Shown piece by piece: positions 36,936-45,706 of a DNA stretch of 64,000 bases. Both the position numbers and the translations under genes were made by a program. The stretch is from NCBI RefSeq assembly GCF_900258035.1, contig NZ_OGTP01000001.1, positions 62,001 to 126,000 of the forward strand. The letters are read 5' to 3'. Each line of letters starts with the position of its first letter. The first letter of the stretch is position 1. The notes below the pieces were generated by a model. That model was not told where the DNA came from. It worked only from the letters and a program-made list of their open reading frames with translations, and did no database searches. This DNA is from Caballeronia novacaledonica. GTDB lineage: Bacteria; Pseudomonadota; Gammaproteobacteria; Burkholderiales; Burkholderiaceae.

Positions 36936-37925
36936 ATGGCCGACATGCAGAACACGCTCACGCCCGGCACCATACCATCCCTCGACACAACCCGCGACAC
37001 GTCTCAGGAATGGGGCCTTGCACGCATCGTCGCGGACTTGCGCCAGTCGCGCGAGGAGCTGCATCGCACACGGCATCCGCTCGGCATACGCGAGCTGCCT
37101 TCGCGCGAGGCGATCGTGAAGATCGTCAACGGCTTGCGTTCGACGCTCTTTCCCACGCATTACGGCGCGCCCGATCTGACCGACGAAAGCGTCGATTATT
37201 ACGTCGGCCAGACGCTCGAAAGCACCTTGCGTCTCTTGCACGAACAGATTCGCCGCGCGCTGCGCTTCTTGCCCGAACATCGCGATACGAGCGACGCAGC
37301 GCTTTCCGCGCAAGCCTTTGCCATCGCGCGTGAATTCGGTTCGCAGTTGCCGCACATCCGCGCGTTACTCGTCAGCGATATCCAGGCCGCCTTCACCGGC
37401 GATCCGGCTGCGCAGCACATCACCGAGATTCTGCTGTGCTATCCGGGCATCTGGGCCATGACGCATCATCGTCTCGCGCATGCATTGCACAAGCTCGGCG
37501 TGCCGCTGCTCGCGCGCTTCATCAACGAGATCGCGCATTCGCTGACGGGCATCGACATTCATCCGGGCGCGACCATCGGGCCGAGTTTTTTCATCGACCA
37601 CGGCACGGGCGTGGTGATCGGCGAGACGGCGGTGATCGGGCAGCACGTGCGCGTCTATCAGGCCGTGACGCTCGGCGCGAAGAGCTTTCCTTCGATGAGC
37701 GATGGCTCCCTTGTCAAAGGCAATGCGCGGCATCCGGTCGTCGAGGACGATGTCGTCATTTACGCGGGCGCGACGATTCTCGGGCGCGTGACCATCGGTA
37801 AGGGTTCGGTCATCGGCGGCAACGTGTGGCTCACGCATAGCGTGCCGCCGGGCAGCAACGTGTCGCAGGGCAAGATCCGCGAGGGCAGCGGGCCGGACGC
37901 GCCGGGTAACGGATTCGGCGCATGA
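36936..37925 (+). CDS. cysE: Serine O-acetyltransferase
   Basis: A 329-residue enzyme (with this start) that acetylates L-serine to O-acetylserine, the first step of cysteine synthesis. The C-terminal left-handed beta helix has hexapeptide repeats: DIHPGATIGPSFFIDHGTGV, VVIGETAVIGQHVRVYQAVT, then ILGRVTIGKGSVIGGNVWL. The N-terminal helical part is longer than in E. coli CysE. The start is uncertain: the chosen ATG at 36936 has no clear ribosome site, another ATG at 36945 and a GTG at 36903 are alternatives. A terminator follows. Confidence 0.87.
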   Translation: MADMQNTLTPGTIPSLDTTRDTSQEWGLARIVADLRQSREELHRTRHPLGIRELPSREAIVKIVNGLRSTLFPTHYGAPDLTDESVDYYVGQTLESTLRLLHEQIRRALRFLPEHRDTSDAALSAQAFAIAREFGSQLPHIRALLVSDIQAAFTGDPAAQHITEILLCYPGIWAMTHHRLAHALHKLGVPLLARFINEIAHSLTGIDIHPGATIGPSFFIDHGTGVVIGETAVIGQHVRVYQAVTLGAKSFPSMSDGSLVKGNARHPVVEDDVVIYAGATILGRVTIGKGSVIGGNVWLTHSVPPGSNVSQGKIREGSGPDAPGNGFGA

Positions 37926-37932
37926 AACGACG

Positions 37933-37959
37933 AAAGGGCCGCGAGGCCCTTTCTTTTTG
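37933..37959 (+). terminator. Rho-independent terminator after cysE
   Basis: AAAGGGCC and GGCCCTTT arms around GCGA are followed by CTTTTTG. A classical terminator 7 bases after the cysE stop; the convergent folE gene ends 24 bases further on. Confidence 0.9.
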
Positions 37960-37982
37960 CGTGCGCGTTTTAGCTGGCGGCG

Positions 37983-38633
37983 TTACGTGTTCGACACGCT
38001 GAACGCGTTCTGATTGCTGACGATGGAAAGAAATTCGCGGCGCGTCGATGGATCGTCGCGGAACGAACCGAGCATGCGCGACGTGACCATCGACACGCCC
38101 GCCTTATGCACGCCGCGCGTCGACATGCATTGATGCGCGGCTTCGAGAATCACGCCGACGCCGAGCGGTTGCAGCACTTCGTTCAGCGTGTCCGCGATCT
38201 GCGCGGTCATCTTTTCCTGAATCTGCAGACGCTTTGCGAAGGCATCCACGAGACGCGCGAGCTTCGAAATGCCGACGACGCGCTCGTTCGGAAGATAGGC
38301 GACGTGCGCGCGCCCGATAATGGGCACCATGTGATGCTCGCAATAGCTTTCGAAACGAATGTCCTTCAGGACGATCATTTCGTCATAGCCTTGCACTTCG
38401 GAAAACGTGCGCGCGAGGATATCGTGCGGATTTTGCGTATAGCCTGCAAAGAACTCTTCATACGCACGCACGACGCGGCCCGGCGTGTCGAGCAGGCCTT
38501 CGCGCCTCGGGTCGTCGCCCGCCCAGCGCAACAGAACACGCACGGCGGCTTCGGCTTCCTCGCGGCTTGGACGATCGGCTTTGTCAGCGGGTATGTCCGA
38601 GCCTGAAAGATGGTTTTTGCGCGGGGCGCTCAT
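37983..38633 (-). CDS. folE: GTP cyclohydrolase I
   Basis: A 216-residue homodecameric enzyme that turns GTP into 7,8-dihydroneopterin triphosphate for folate or pterin synthesis. Zinc ligands are visible: Cys and His in [10 protein letters not shown] near residue 102-108, and the second Cys in HQCMSTRGV near 172. The active-site Lys/Arg region is also conserved. The ATG at 38633 is preceded by a weak AGGAG-like site (AGGAGC). It is alone on its strand here, without folB or ptpS. Confidence 0.95.
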   Translation of the reverse strand: MSAPRKNHLSGSDIPADKADRPSREEAEAAVRVLLRWAGDDPRREGLLDTPGRVVRAYEEFFAGYTQNPHDILARTFSEVQGYDEMIVLKDIRFESYCEHHMVPIIGRAHVAYLPNERVVGISKLARLVDAFAKRLQIQEKMTAQIADTLNEVLQPLGVGVILEAAHQCMSTRGVHKAGVSMVTSRMLGSFRDDPSTRREFLSIVSNQNAFSVSNT

Positions 38634-38713
38634 CGAAAGCTCCTGTCATCAAGATGCAATTAAATCATGGGCACCCCGCTATTGTTCCACGTTTCCGATG
38701 GTCGATATGCATG

Positions 38714-38917
38714 TCAGGTTTTTCCGCCTCCATCGATGCCCGAACCTGTGCGCCATGCCTGCTTGCCTTCCTCCGACAACTGGCCGCTGCTGCGGTCCTT
38801 ATCGGGTTCCGTGCCGGGCTCGGCCATCGGCCCGCCCGGCTGTTCCTTCGATGTAGGCTGCTTGCCCTTGCGCTGCTCGATGCGGTCTTCCTGAGAACGT
38901 CCGGCGTAGTTGCTCAT
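38714..38917 (-). CDS. Small hydrophilic protein (67 residues), unknown
   Basis: 67 residues, charged and rich in Gly, Lys and Glu, without hydrophobic segments, so likely disordered. The ATG at 38917 has a good AAGGAG seven bases upstream; a longer start at 38965 lacks this. It is 68 bases after the VOC gene on the same strand and could share its transcript. It resembles stress-associated small proteins of Burkholderiaceae, but no family is certain. Confidence 0.6.
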   Translation of the reverse strand: MSNYAGRSQEDRIEQRKGKQPTSKEQPGGPMAEPGTEPDKDRSSGQLSEEGKQAWRTGSGIDGGGKT

Positions 38918-38985
38918 GTCACGGCTCCTTTCGATTTGATGCGATGAAAGGGCCGCAAGAGACATTCCAGGCGGCTATCTGACGA

Positions 38986-39429
38986 TTACGCGGGCTTGCC
39001 TTCGACGCCGCCGAGCACCATCCACGACACGCCGAATTTGTCGGCGACCATGCCGAAACGCTTGGCGAAGAACGTTTGCGTCATCGGCATCTGCACTTGT
39101 CCGCCGTTCGACAACGCGTTGAAGTATTTTTCCGCCTGCTGTTCGTCGCTGGCCGTGAGCGAGAGCGACACGCCCTTGAAGTCCGGCTTGCCGCTGCACA
39201 TGCCGTCGGAGGCCATCAGCATGGATTCGCCGATGGTGAACGCCGAATGCATGATCTTGTTTTCCGATCCCGGCGGAATGCCGCAACCGCTGGCCGTTTC
39301 GGCCTTGCCGGCTTCCGGGTTTTCGCTGTAGCGCATCATCATGACGACTTGCGCGCCCAGGTTCTCGCGATAGAACGTGATCGCCTCTTCGCAGCGGCCT
39401 TCGAAAAACAAATAGGGTTGCACTTGCAT
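38986..39429 (-). CDS. VOC-fold protein (PhnB/glyoxalase-like)
   Basis: A 147-residue vicinal-oxygen-chelate domain, PhnB type. Features are the paired beta-alpha-beta-beta-beta modules, with the N-terminal FFEGRCEEAITFYRENLGA and the C-terminal FGMVADKFGVSWMVLGG. Such proteins are often annotated as 3-demethylubiquinone methyltransferase-like, but that name has no functional support. AAGGAG lies before the ATG. It follows the NTF2-like gene with a 14-base gap, so the two are co-transcribed. Confidence 0.85.
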   Translation of the reverse strand: MQVQPYLFFEGRCEEAITFYRENLGAQVVMMMRYSENPEAGKAETASGCGIPPGSENKIMHSAFTIGESMLMASDGMCSGKPDFKGVSLSLTASDEQQAEKYFNALSNGGQVQMPMTQTFFAKRFGMVADKFGVSWMVLGGVEGKPA

Positions 39430-39443
39430 GTCTGCTCCTTGAG

Positions 39444-39875
39444 TTATGACTTCTCGTCAGGGTCCATATCCATCACGAGCGGCACCGATGCGTGTTCATG
39501 CACGACACGCCAGTCGCCGTCGATCTTTCTCATGCACACGGTGGCGCGCACGATGTCCTCCTGCTCGCCCACGGCGACGCGATTGACGGAGTGCGCATAA
39601 GCCAGATCGCCGCTCGCGGCGACTTCCACGTCCCGCATCTCGAACGCAAGCGGGCCTTTCATGCTGTCGAACCAGCGCCGCCAGTTCTCGCGATAGCGCT
39701 CGACGCCCTTGATGAACGCGGGCGGCACGACATCGAACACGACGACATCCGGCGCGTAATGGCGAACGAGCGCGTCGACATTTTTCGCGAGCACCGCCTG
39801 CCGCCACGCTTCGATCTGCTCGCGAATACGCGCGACATCTTCATTCTCATGAGCACGATCGTTCGGCTTTGTCAT
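39444..39875 (-). CDS. NTF2-like / SnoaL-like ketosteroid-isomerase-fold protein
   Basis: A 143-residue cone-shaped fold. The typical pattern is N-terminal helices (IREQIEAWRQAVLAKNVDALV), a YAPDVVVFD strand, then ATVCMRKIDGDWRVVHEH near the C terminus, like DUF4440 proteins. The ATG at 39875 follows GGAGGCAG. Together with the VOC gene it lies divergent from a TetR regulator with a palindrome, which could control the pair. Catalytic role unknown. Confidence 0.82.
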   Translation of the reverse strand: MTKPNDRAHENEDVARIREQIEAWRQAVLAKNVDALVRHYAPDVVVFDVVPPAFIKGVERYRENWRRWFDSMKGPLAFEMRDVEVAASGDLAYAHSVNRVAVGEQEDIVRATVCMRKIDGDWRVVHEHASVPLVMDMDPDEKS

Positions 39876-40002
39876 GGCTGCCTCCTTCGTTTGACGGCCC
39901 GCATTGCACACGATGCCGCCGCGTCGTGACAAAGCAACGGCAAGCACCGATGCGAAATTATTTTCCGTTGTGTACACCGTCCACAAAAAGTAGCAGAGAT
40001 AA

Positions 40003-40015
40003 TGGACAGTGTCCA
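40003..40015. promoter_or_regulatory. Palindromic operator, TetR / NTF2-VOC intergenic region
   Basis: TGGACAGTGTCCA has perfect 6-base arms around a G. A related sequence, TGTACACCGTCCACA, lies 32 bases to the left (39971-39985). Both are between the divergent NTF2-VOC genes and the TetR gene. The palindrome would be coding if the regulator began at its first ATG (40002), which is one reason to prefer 40041. Confidence 0.55.
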
Positions 40016-40040
40016 CATATGGAAAGCCCGACGAATCAAA

Positions 40041-40676
40041 ATGACAAATGGCAAGCCGCGAAATACTTATCGGCATGGGGATTTGCGACGCGCGCTGATC
40101 GATGCGGGCATCGAACTGGCGCGCGAGGGCGGCCCGAATGCGATCGTTCTGCGCGAGGCGACCCGTCGTGCGGGCGTGTTTCCGAACGCGGCCTATCGTC
40201 ACTTCGAGAGCCGGCAGGAATTGCTATCGGCGGTGCGTTCGGCGGCGCTGTCGTTCGTCGCGCAGGCGATGGAAGAGGAACTGGCGGCGCGCCCGAAAAA
40301 GCGCCGTCGCGCGGATGCGGCGCGCGCGGGATTGCGGGCCATCGGAGCGGGTTATCTGCGATTTGCGCAGATCGAAACGGGGCTGTTCCGCACGGCCTTC
40401 GCCGCGCCGCAAGCGGAATGGGCCGAACATGAAGCGCCGTACGGTGTCGGTCCGAGCGGACTCGATCCGTTTCAATTGCTCAGCCGGGCGCTGGACGAAA
40501 TGGTGGACGCGGGCGCACTCGACGCCAAGCGCAGAACCGAAGCGGAATATCTCGCATGGAGCGCGGTGCATGGTTTCGCGCTGCTCGTCATCGAAGGCCC
40601 GTTGCAGGGATTGAAGCGCGCGCAGATCGAGCCGCTCGCGGGGCGCTTGCTCGATATGGTCGAGAACGGGCTTTGA
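40041..40676 (+). CDS. TetR-family regulator
   Basis: A 211-residue repressor (from 40041) with the helix-turn-helix near residues 10-50: YRHGDLRRALIDAGIELARE and REATRRAGVFPNAAYRHF. Its C-terminal domain has the TetR_C-type WSAVHGFALLVIEG segment. An ATG at 40002 would add 13 residues but sits in the operator and lacks a ribosome site. The divergent NTF2-VOC pair and itself are the likely targets. Confidence 0.82.
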   Translation: MTNGKPRNTYRHGDLRRALIDAGIELAREGGPNAIVLREATRRAGVFPNAAYRHFESRQELLSAVRSAALSFVAQAMEEELAARPKKRRRADAARAGLRAIGAGYLRFAQIETGLFRTAFAAPQAEWAEHEAPYGVGPSGLDPFQLLSRALDEMVDAGALDAKRRTEAEYLAWSAVHGFALLVIEGPLQGLKRAQIEPLAGRLLDMVENGL

Positions 40677-40683
40677 AATGAAG

Positions 40684-40708
40684 ATCGCGCCGTTTTGAGC
40701 GGCGCGAT
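40684..40708. terminator. Hairpin between convergent tetR and MFS genes
   Basis: ATCGCGCCG (40684-40692) and CGGCGCGAT (40700-40708) are perfect 9-base arms around a TTTTGAG loop. It lies 7 bases after the tetR-type stop and 17 before the end of the MFS gene. No T tail, so strength uncertain. Confidence 0.55.
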
Positions 40709-40725
40709 TCGTGTGATCGATGCGA

Positions 40726-42108
40726 TTACTTTCCGGACGGGTTCTCGCCGGCTATCGGCTCGACCACGCTGAAGAGCAGCAACAGGCACAGCGTCGCCGT
40801 TCCGACCATGTACAGAAAAACGGCGGTCCAGCTATAGCTGTCGAGCAGCAGGCCGACCGCAAGCGGCGCGCATGCTCCGCCGATCTGCCCAAGCGAGTTC
40901 ACGATACCGAACGCCGTCGGATAGGTCGCTTTGGTCGCGAGTCCCATCGGATACGCGGAGTAGCCCGCGAAGCCGATGCCGAGCATGAGACCCGCCAGGA
41001 TCAGCGCCGCGCCGAGATACGCGACGCTGTCGGGCGCATCGATCAGCAGGAACGTCATGATCATCGTGCCGAGTGCGCCGAGCATCATCATCGGCTTGCG
41101 GCGGCCGCCGAGCAGACGATCCGAGATGATGCCGCCGAGCATGTTGCCCGCCACCGCGCCAATGAAGGGCGCCGAGGCGAGAAAGCCCATCTTCACCGAA
41201 GCGAAGCCCTTCACCGTGACGAGATACGTGGGAATCCACGAGATGAAGATGTTGCTGATGCCGATCATGCAGCCATAACCGAGCGCGATGCCGAAGATAT
41301 TCCACGAGCCGAACACCTGGCGAATCGTTTCGAGTTGCGGCACGCGCTTCGTGCGATTGATCGCGTCGAGCCGGGGCATCGGCGTCATCTGGGCGCGGGA
41401 CAGCGACTTGCCGCTATTGCCGCCGACGGTCGTTTCATCGGCGATATAACGGCGTTCGGCGGGTGAGCAGAAACGGTTCTCGCCCGGCGAATTGGTGACG
41501 AAGAACATCCACACCACGGCGAGCAAAATGCCCGGCACCGCGAACACATAAAAGATCTCGCGCCATCCCCACAACTGAATCACGATGATGCACACCGAAG
41601 GCACGATCAGCGGCCCGAGTTTCGATGCCGCGATCCACAGGCCCGTGGCCGTGCCTTTTTCCTTCGCGGGAAACCAGCGATTGATGACGTTCGTGCAGCC
41701 GATGCCGAGCGGCCCTTCCGACAAGCCGAGCCCTACGCGATACGTCATCAGCAGAAACACCGAGGACGTCGTGCCCATCAATCCCGTGAATACGGAAGTC
41801 AGGATCATGAAGACGGAGAAAAGCAGGCCCGTCGTCCTGGCGCTGAGCCGCTTATAGAGCAGTCCGACGGGAATCTGCACGAAGCCGTACGCGAACGAAA
41901 ACAGGCTCACGATCAGACCGGCTTCGGTATTGGTGATGTGATATTCCTTCTTCAGATACGGCAGCGCGATGCCGAAGTTGGCCCGATCCGCGCACGCGAC
42001 CGCCCAGATGCAGAAGATCAGTCCCATCACGACCCAGCGGTGCTTCGTGCGTTTCTCCGCGACAGGTTCCGCCTTCGAGGGAGCGATGATGCCGTCGGCG
42101 TTGTTCAT
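40726..42108 (-). CDS. MFS transporter, anion:cation symporter (ExuT/GudP-like) family
   Basis: A 460-residue, 12-helix importer. The N-terminal helix reads VVMGLIFCIWAVACADRANFGIALP, a pattern typical of the sugar-acid and aromatic-acid (D-galactonate, tartrate, phthalate) permeases; FPAKEKGTATGLWIAASKLGPL is the conserved loop and helix after it. It is divergent from the D-2-hydroxyacid dehydrogenase gene. A hydroxyacid such as a tartrate, glycerate or a longer sugar acid is a sensible substrate, but sequence does not settle it. Confidence 0.85.
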   Translation of the reverse strand: MNNADGIIAPSKAEPVAEKRTKHRWVVMGLIFCIWAVACADRANFGIALPYLKKEYHITNTEAGLIVSLFSFAYGFVQIPVGLLYKRLSARTTGLLFSVFMILTSVFTGLMGTTSSVFLLMTYRVGLGLSEGPLGIGCTNVINRWFPAKEKGTATGLWIAASKLGPLIVPSVCIIVIQLWGWREIFYVFAVPGILLAVVWMFFVTNSPGENRFCSPAERRYIADETTVGGNSGKSLSRAQMTPMPRLDAINRTKRVPQLETIRQVFGSWNIFGIALGYGCMIGISNIFISWIPTYLVTVKGFASVKMGFLASAPFIGAVAGNMLGGIISDRLLGGRRKPMMMLGALGTMIMTFLLIDAPDSVAYLGAALILAGLMLGIGFAGYSAYPMGLATKATYPTAFGIVNSLGQIGGACAPLAVGLLLDSYSWTAVFLYMVGTATLCLLLLFSVVEPIAGENPSGK

Positions 42109-42262
42109 CGCGATGCCTCCTGTTGCGCGTGCGCTGCGGCTTGAAGGAGGCGAATAGATGGAAAGCGGGTAGGGCGCAGGCTCACGCTGTTGTCTCCGAT
42201 GTCATTTTCAAGGCTTTATTGTTGATATGCCTTCCGATGCTTCGAATTGTGGGGACGGTGTA

Positions 42263-42360
42263 CCGGAGCGTCCAATCTTTTATTGCTATTACCTGATGCC
42301 CGGATTGAATCGATCGATTCGTGGATCAATTGATAGCCTTTTGGGATTGGACGCCTCCGG
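42263..42360. repeat. Large imperfect inverted repeat in divergent promoter region
   Basis: GCGTCCAATC (42268-42277) and GATTGGACGC (42345-42354) are perfect arms, extended outward by CCGGA and TCCGG with one inserted base. At their centre lies the exact palindrome GAATCGATCGATTC (42307-42320). The whole dyad is about 95 bases and fills much of the 307-base gap between the MFS and dehydrogenase genes. No transposase is near, so a regulatory element, possibly for the LysR protein, is more likely than an insertion remnant. The rest of the gap (42109-42262, 42361-42415) shows nothing else I can name. Confidence 0.65.
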
Positions 42361-42415
42361 CAAAAGCGGACATCATCCGCTCCACATTGGAAACGAACAT
42401 CATGGAGCACGCGAA

Positions 42416-43369
42416 TTGAAGCCGAGCATTTTGCAATTGAACCCGATCCTCGTACCGGCCATCAACGAAAAGCTCGATGCGCTGTACACCATGCATCGTC
42501 TCTTCGAACAAGAGGATAAGGACGCCTATATCCGCGAGCACGGCGCATCGATTCGCGGCGTGATCACAGGCGGGCATACGGGCATCTCGAACGCTCTCAT
42601 CGAGCGCTTGCCCGCGTTGCAGGTGATCGCGGTGAACGGTGTCGGCACCGATGCGGTCGATCTCGAATTCGCACGCTCGCGCGGCCTTCCGGTGACGGGC
42701 ACGTTCGGCGCGTTGACCGAGGATGTCGCCGATCTCGCGATCGGTTTGATCCTGACCGTCCTGCGCGAGATCTGCCCCGGCAACGATTTCGTGAAGACCG
42801 GCAAGTGGGTGAAGAACCCGAGCCCGAGCGCGATTCCGCTATCGCGCCGTTTCAGCGGCAAGCGCGTGGGCATCGTGGGCCTCGGCAAAGTCGGCCGCGC
42901 AATCGCGCAGCGCGCAGCCGCCTTCGACTGTCCGATTGCCTATACCGATGTGCGCCCGATGGACGATATCGGCTATCGCTTCGTGCCGGATCTTTTGTCG
43001 CTCGCACGCGAAAGCGACATTCTCGTGCTCGCCGCCGCCGCCGATAAAGCCAGGGGCATCGTGAATGCCGCCGTGCTCGATGCATTGGGCAAGGACGGTT
43101 ATCTCATCAACATCGCGCGCGGCAAGCTCGTGGTGGAAAGCGATCTCGTCGAAGCATTGTCGCGTGGCGCGATCGCGGGCGCGGGCCTCGATGTTTTCGT
43201 CGACGAACCGAACGTGCCGCCCGAATTGTTCGATATGGATCGCGTCGTGTTGCAGGCGCATCGCGCGAGCGCGACGATGGAATCGCGCACGGCGATGGGC
43301 GAGATGGTGCTCGCCAGTCTCGCGCAAGGTCTCGCGGGCCAGCGTCCGGAAGGCAGCCTCACGACCTGA
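42416..43369 (+). CDS. D-isomer 2-hydroxyacid dehydrogenase
   Basis: A 317-residue NAD(P)-dependent reductase of hydroxypyruvate, glyoxylate or related 2-keto acids. Rossmann motif VGIVGLGKVGRAIAQ near residue 145-158, catalytic Arg and Glu in the ARGKLV and DVFVDEPN segments, and the active His in VLQAHRASAT near residue 285. No in-frame ATG fits; the TTG at 42416 lies eight bases after GGAG and gives a normal family N terminus (LKPSILQLNPILVP with Met in place of Leu). It is followed by a LysR gene in the same direction. Confidence 0.86.
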   Translation: MKPSILQLNPILVPAINEKLDALYTMHRLFEQEDKDAYIREHGASIRGVITGGHTGISNALIERLPALQVIAVNGVGTDAVDLEFARSRGLPVTGTFGALTEDVADLAIGLILTVLREICPGNDFVKTGKWVKNPSPSAIPLSRRFSGKRVGIVGLGKVGRAIAQRAAAFDCPIAYTDVRPMDDIGYRFVPDLLSLARESDILVLAAAADKARGIVNAAVLDALGKDGYLINIARGKLVVESDLVEALSRGAIAGAGLDVFVDEPNVPPELFDMDRVVLQAHRASATMESRTAMGEMVLASLAQGLAGQRPEGSLTT

Positions 43370-43436
43370 TGCAAGTGCATGAACTCATCCGGGGCGAACA
43401 TATAATGATCGGCTATCACTTCAATGTCGATGACGA

Positions 43437-44333
43437 ATGCTCGATCTCGGACAAGTGCGTTGCTTCGTTGCGGCCGCGACGGAGCTGAACTTCAGGCGCG
43501 CGGCTGCATTGCTTCACATGACGCAGCCGCCGCTTTCCAGACAGATTCATCTGCTCGAAGAGAATCTGGGCGTGCAGTTGTTCGAGCGCGTCGGCCGCAC
43601 CGTGAAGCTCACGCCGGAAGGGCGCGTGTTTCTCGCCGATGCAACGCGCCTGCTCAATCTGGCCGAGCAGGCCGAAAGCACCGTGAGACGCGCGAGCAAG
43701 GGCGCGACCGGGCGCGTGCGCATCGGTTTCACGGGCGCTGCGGGCTACGAGTTGATACCCGAACTGCTCGTCGCGGCGAAGCGCGCTCTGCCGGATATCG
43801 ACGTCGTTCTGCTCGAAATGATTTCCGTCGCGCAAATAGAAGGTTTCGAGGCGAACGCGATCGATCTCGGCTTCATGCGGCCGTTGCCTTCGCGGCAGAA
43901 AGTGGAATTCCTTCTGGTCGATCGCGAGCCGATGATCGTCGCGCTGCCGGCGGAACACGCGCTATGCCGTTTCGATCGGCTCGAACTCGCGCAGTTGCAC
44001 GAACAGGCGTTCATCATGCATTCGCCCACGCACGGCAAGTACTTCCACGATCGCATCGTGAGCATGCTCGTCGCCGATGACGTGAAGCCGCACTTCACGC
44101 AATACATCGATCAGACGCCCACCATTCTGTCGCTCGTTCGCGCGGGACTGGGCGTTTCGATCCTGCCGGCGTCGTCGCAACGGTTTCATTACGACCATGT
44201 CGAGTTCAGGGAAATCGCGGGCAATACCGTGCAGGCCGAAATGAGCATGGCGTGGCGTTCCGATCAGGACAATCCCGCCGTCACGGCCTTCAGGCACATG
44301 GCGGCGGAATACTTCGCTAGGCGGCGTTCCTGA
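43437..44333 (+). CDS. LysR-family transcription regulator
   Basis: A 298-residue activator. The N-terminal winged helix shows FVAAATELNFRRAAALLHMTQPPLSRQIH at residues 10-38 (in two overlapping parts), the usual LysR signature, and the C-terminal domain has the periplasmic-binding-protein fold. It lies 67 bases after the dehydrogenase, so it may share its transcript and control the divergent MFS gene. Its last 17 bases overlap the end of the convergent aminotransferase gene. Confidence 0.9.
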   Translation: MLDLGQVRCFVAAATELNFRRAAALLHMTQPPLSRQIHLLEENLGVQLFERVGRTVKLTPEGRVFLADATRLLNLAEQAESTVRRASKGATGRVRIGFTGAAGYELIPELLVAAKRALPDIDVVLLEMISVAQIEGFEANAIDLGFMRPLPSRQKVEFLLVDREPMIVALPAEHALCRFDRLELAQLHEQAFIMHSPTHGKYFHDRIVSMLVADDVKPHFTQYIDQTPTILSLVRAGLGVSILPASSQRFHYDHVEFREIAGNTVQAEMSMAWRSDQDNPAVTAFRHMAAEYFARRRS

Positions 44334-45693
44334 TCTGAAGCGCGGTTGCATCGACGGCTGCTTTGGCCTTGTCGACAATCTCGTCGATCTCGTCATGCGT
44401 AACGACGAGCGGCGGCGACAACAACATGCGATCGTCGCTTGCGCGCATCACGAGATTGCCCGCGAAACTGAAGTCGCGGCATAGCGTGCCTATATCGTCG
44501 GCATTCGCGAAGCGCTTTCTCGTCGCGCGATCTTCGGCAAGCTGAATGCCCGCGACGAGCCCCGCGCCCGCAATCTCGCCGACGATCGGATGGTCGCCCA
44601 GCGCCTCACGCAAACGCTTCTGAAAATACGGACCCGCATCGTGCTTCACGCGCGCGACGATGCCTTCGTCCCGCAACAGCTTCAGATTGGCCACCGCGAC
44701 GGCCGCCGCCACCGGATGCCCCGAATACGTGAAGCCGTGGGCGAACTCGCCACCGTTCACGATTGCGTCCGCGATACGATCCGACAGCGCGACCGCGCCC
44801 ATCGGCACATAGCCGCTCGTGAGGCCCTTGGCCATCGTGATGACATCCGGCTCGAAACCGAAGTGCCGATGCGCGAACCATTCGCCCGTGCGCCCGAATC
44901 CGCCGATTACTTCATCGGCGATCAGCAGCACATCATGCTTGCGGCAGATGCGTTCGATTTCAGGCCAATAACTCGACGGCGGAAAGATCACGCCGCCCGC
45001 GCCCTGAAACGGCTCGCCGATGAACGCGGCGACATTCGCAGCGCCCAGTTCGATGATCTTCTCTTCGAGCTGACGCGCACGCGCGAGGCCGAATGCCTGC
45101 GCATCCATCTCGCCGCCTTCGCCGAACCAGTAAGGCTGATCGATATGCGCGACATGCTCCATCTTCGAGGGCATTTGCTCGTGCATGTAGCTCATGCCGC
45201 CGAGCGTCGCGCCCGCGATGGTCGAGCCGTGATACGCATTCGTTCGCGCGATGACGTATCGCTTCGCCGGCTGCCCTTGCACGGCCCAATAGCGATGCAC
45301 TGCGCGCAGCGCCGTATCGTTGGCTTCCGAGCCGCTGTTGCAATAGAGAAAGCGCTTGAACTGCGCGGGCGCGATCTCCGCGAGCAGCGCCGACAATTCG
45401 ATCACCGGCGGATGCGTCGTCTTGAAGAACGTGTTGTAGAAGGGCAGTTCCTGCATTTGCCTGAGCGCGGCATCGACGAGTTCGCGCCGTCCATAGCCGA
45501 CGTTCACGCACCACAATCCCGCCATGCCATCGATGATGCGATTGCCTTCCGAGTCTTCGAGATAGACGCCCTCGGCCTTCACGATCACACGGCTGCCCGT
45601 GCGATTGAGCGCGCCCATGTCGGAGAAAGGATGCAGATGATGCGCGGCATCGAGCGCGCGGTATTGCGGCGTCGGGTCGATTCGATCGTTCAT
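44317..45693 (-). CDS. Class III aminotransferase, polyamine/omega-amino acid type
   Basis: A 458-residue PLP enzyme. The Schiff-base Lys lies in MAKGLTSGYVPMGA near residue 288, GSEAND near 116 binds PLP phosphate, and AFIGEPFQGAGGV near 225 is conserved. It resembles the SpuC/beta-alanine:pyruvate group that transaminates putrescine, cadaverine or GABA-like amines. The ATG at 45693 follows AGGAG; a longer start at 45714 is unlikely. It follows the glutamine-synthetase-like gene with a 13-base gap. Convergent with LysR by a 17-base overlap. Confidence 0.88.
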   Translation of the reverse strand: MNDRIDPTPQYRALDAAHHLHPFSDMGALNRTGSRVIVKAEGVYLEDSEGNRIIDGMAGLWCVNVGYGRRELVDAALRQMQELPFYNTFFKTTHPPVIELSALLAEIAPAQFKRFLYCNSGSEANDTALRAVHRYWAVQGQPAKRYVIARTNAYHGSTIAGATLGGMSYMHEQMPSKMEHVAHIDQPYWFGEGGEMDAQAFGLARARQLEEKIIELGAANVAAFIGEPFQGAGGVIFPPSSYWPEIERICRKHDVLLIADEVIGGFGRTGEWFAHRHFGFEPDVITMAKGLTSGYVPMGAVALSDRIADAIVNGGEFAHGFTYSGHPVAAAVAVANLKLLRDEGIVARVKHDAGPYFQKRLREALGDHPIVGEIAGAGLVAGIQLAEDRATRKRFANADDIGTLCRDFSFAGNLVMRASDDRMLLSPPLVVTHDEIDEIVDKAKAAVDATALQIRNAA

Positions 45694-45706
45694 GTCGTGA
45701 TCTCCT

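Noticed and set aside
42263..42360. Insertion-sequence or MITE explanation for the long inverted repeat
   Set aside because: No transposase, no target-site duplication visible at the edges, and central palindrome fits an operator better. Not excluded without a genome search.
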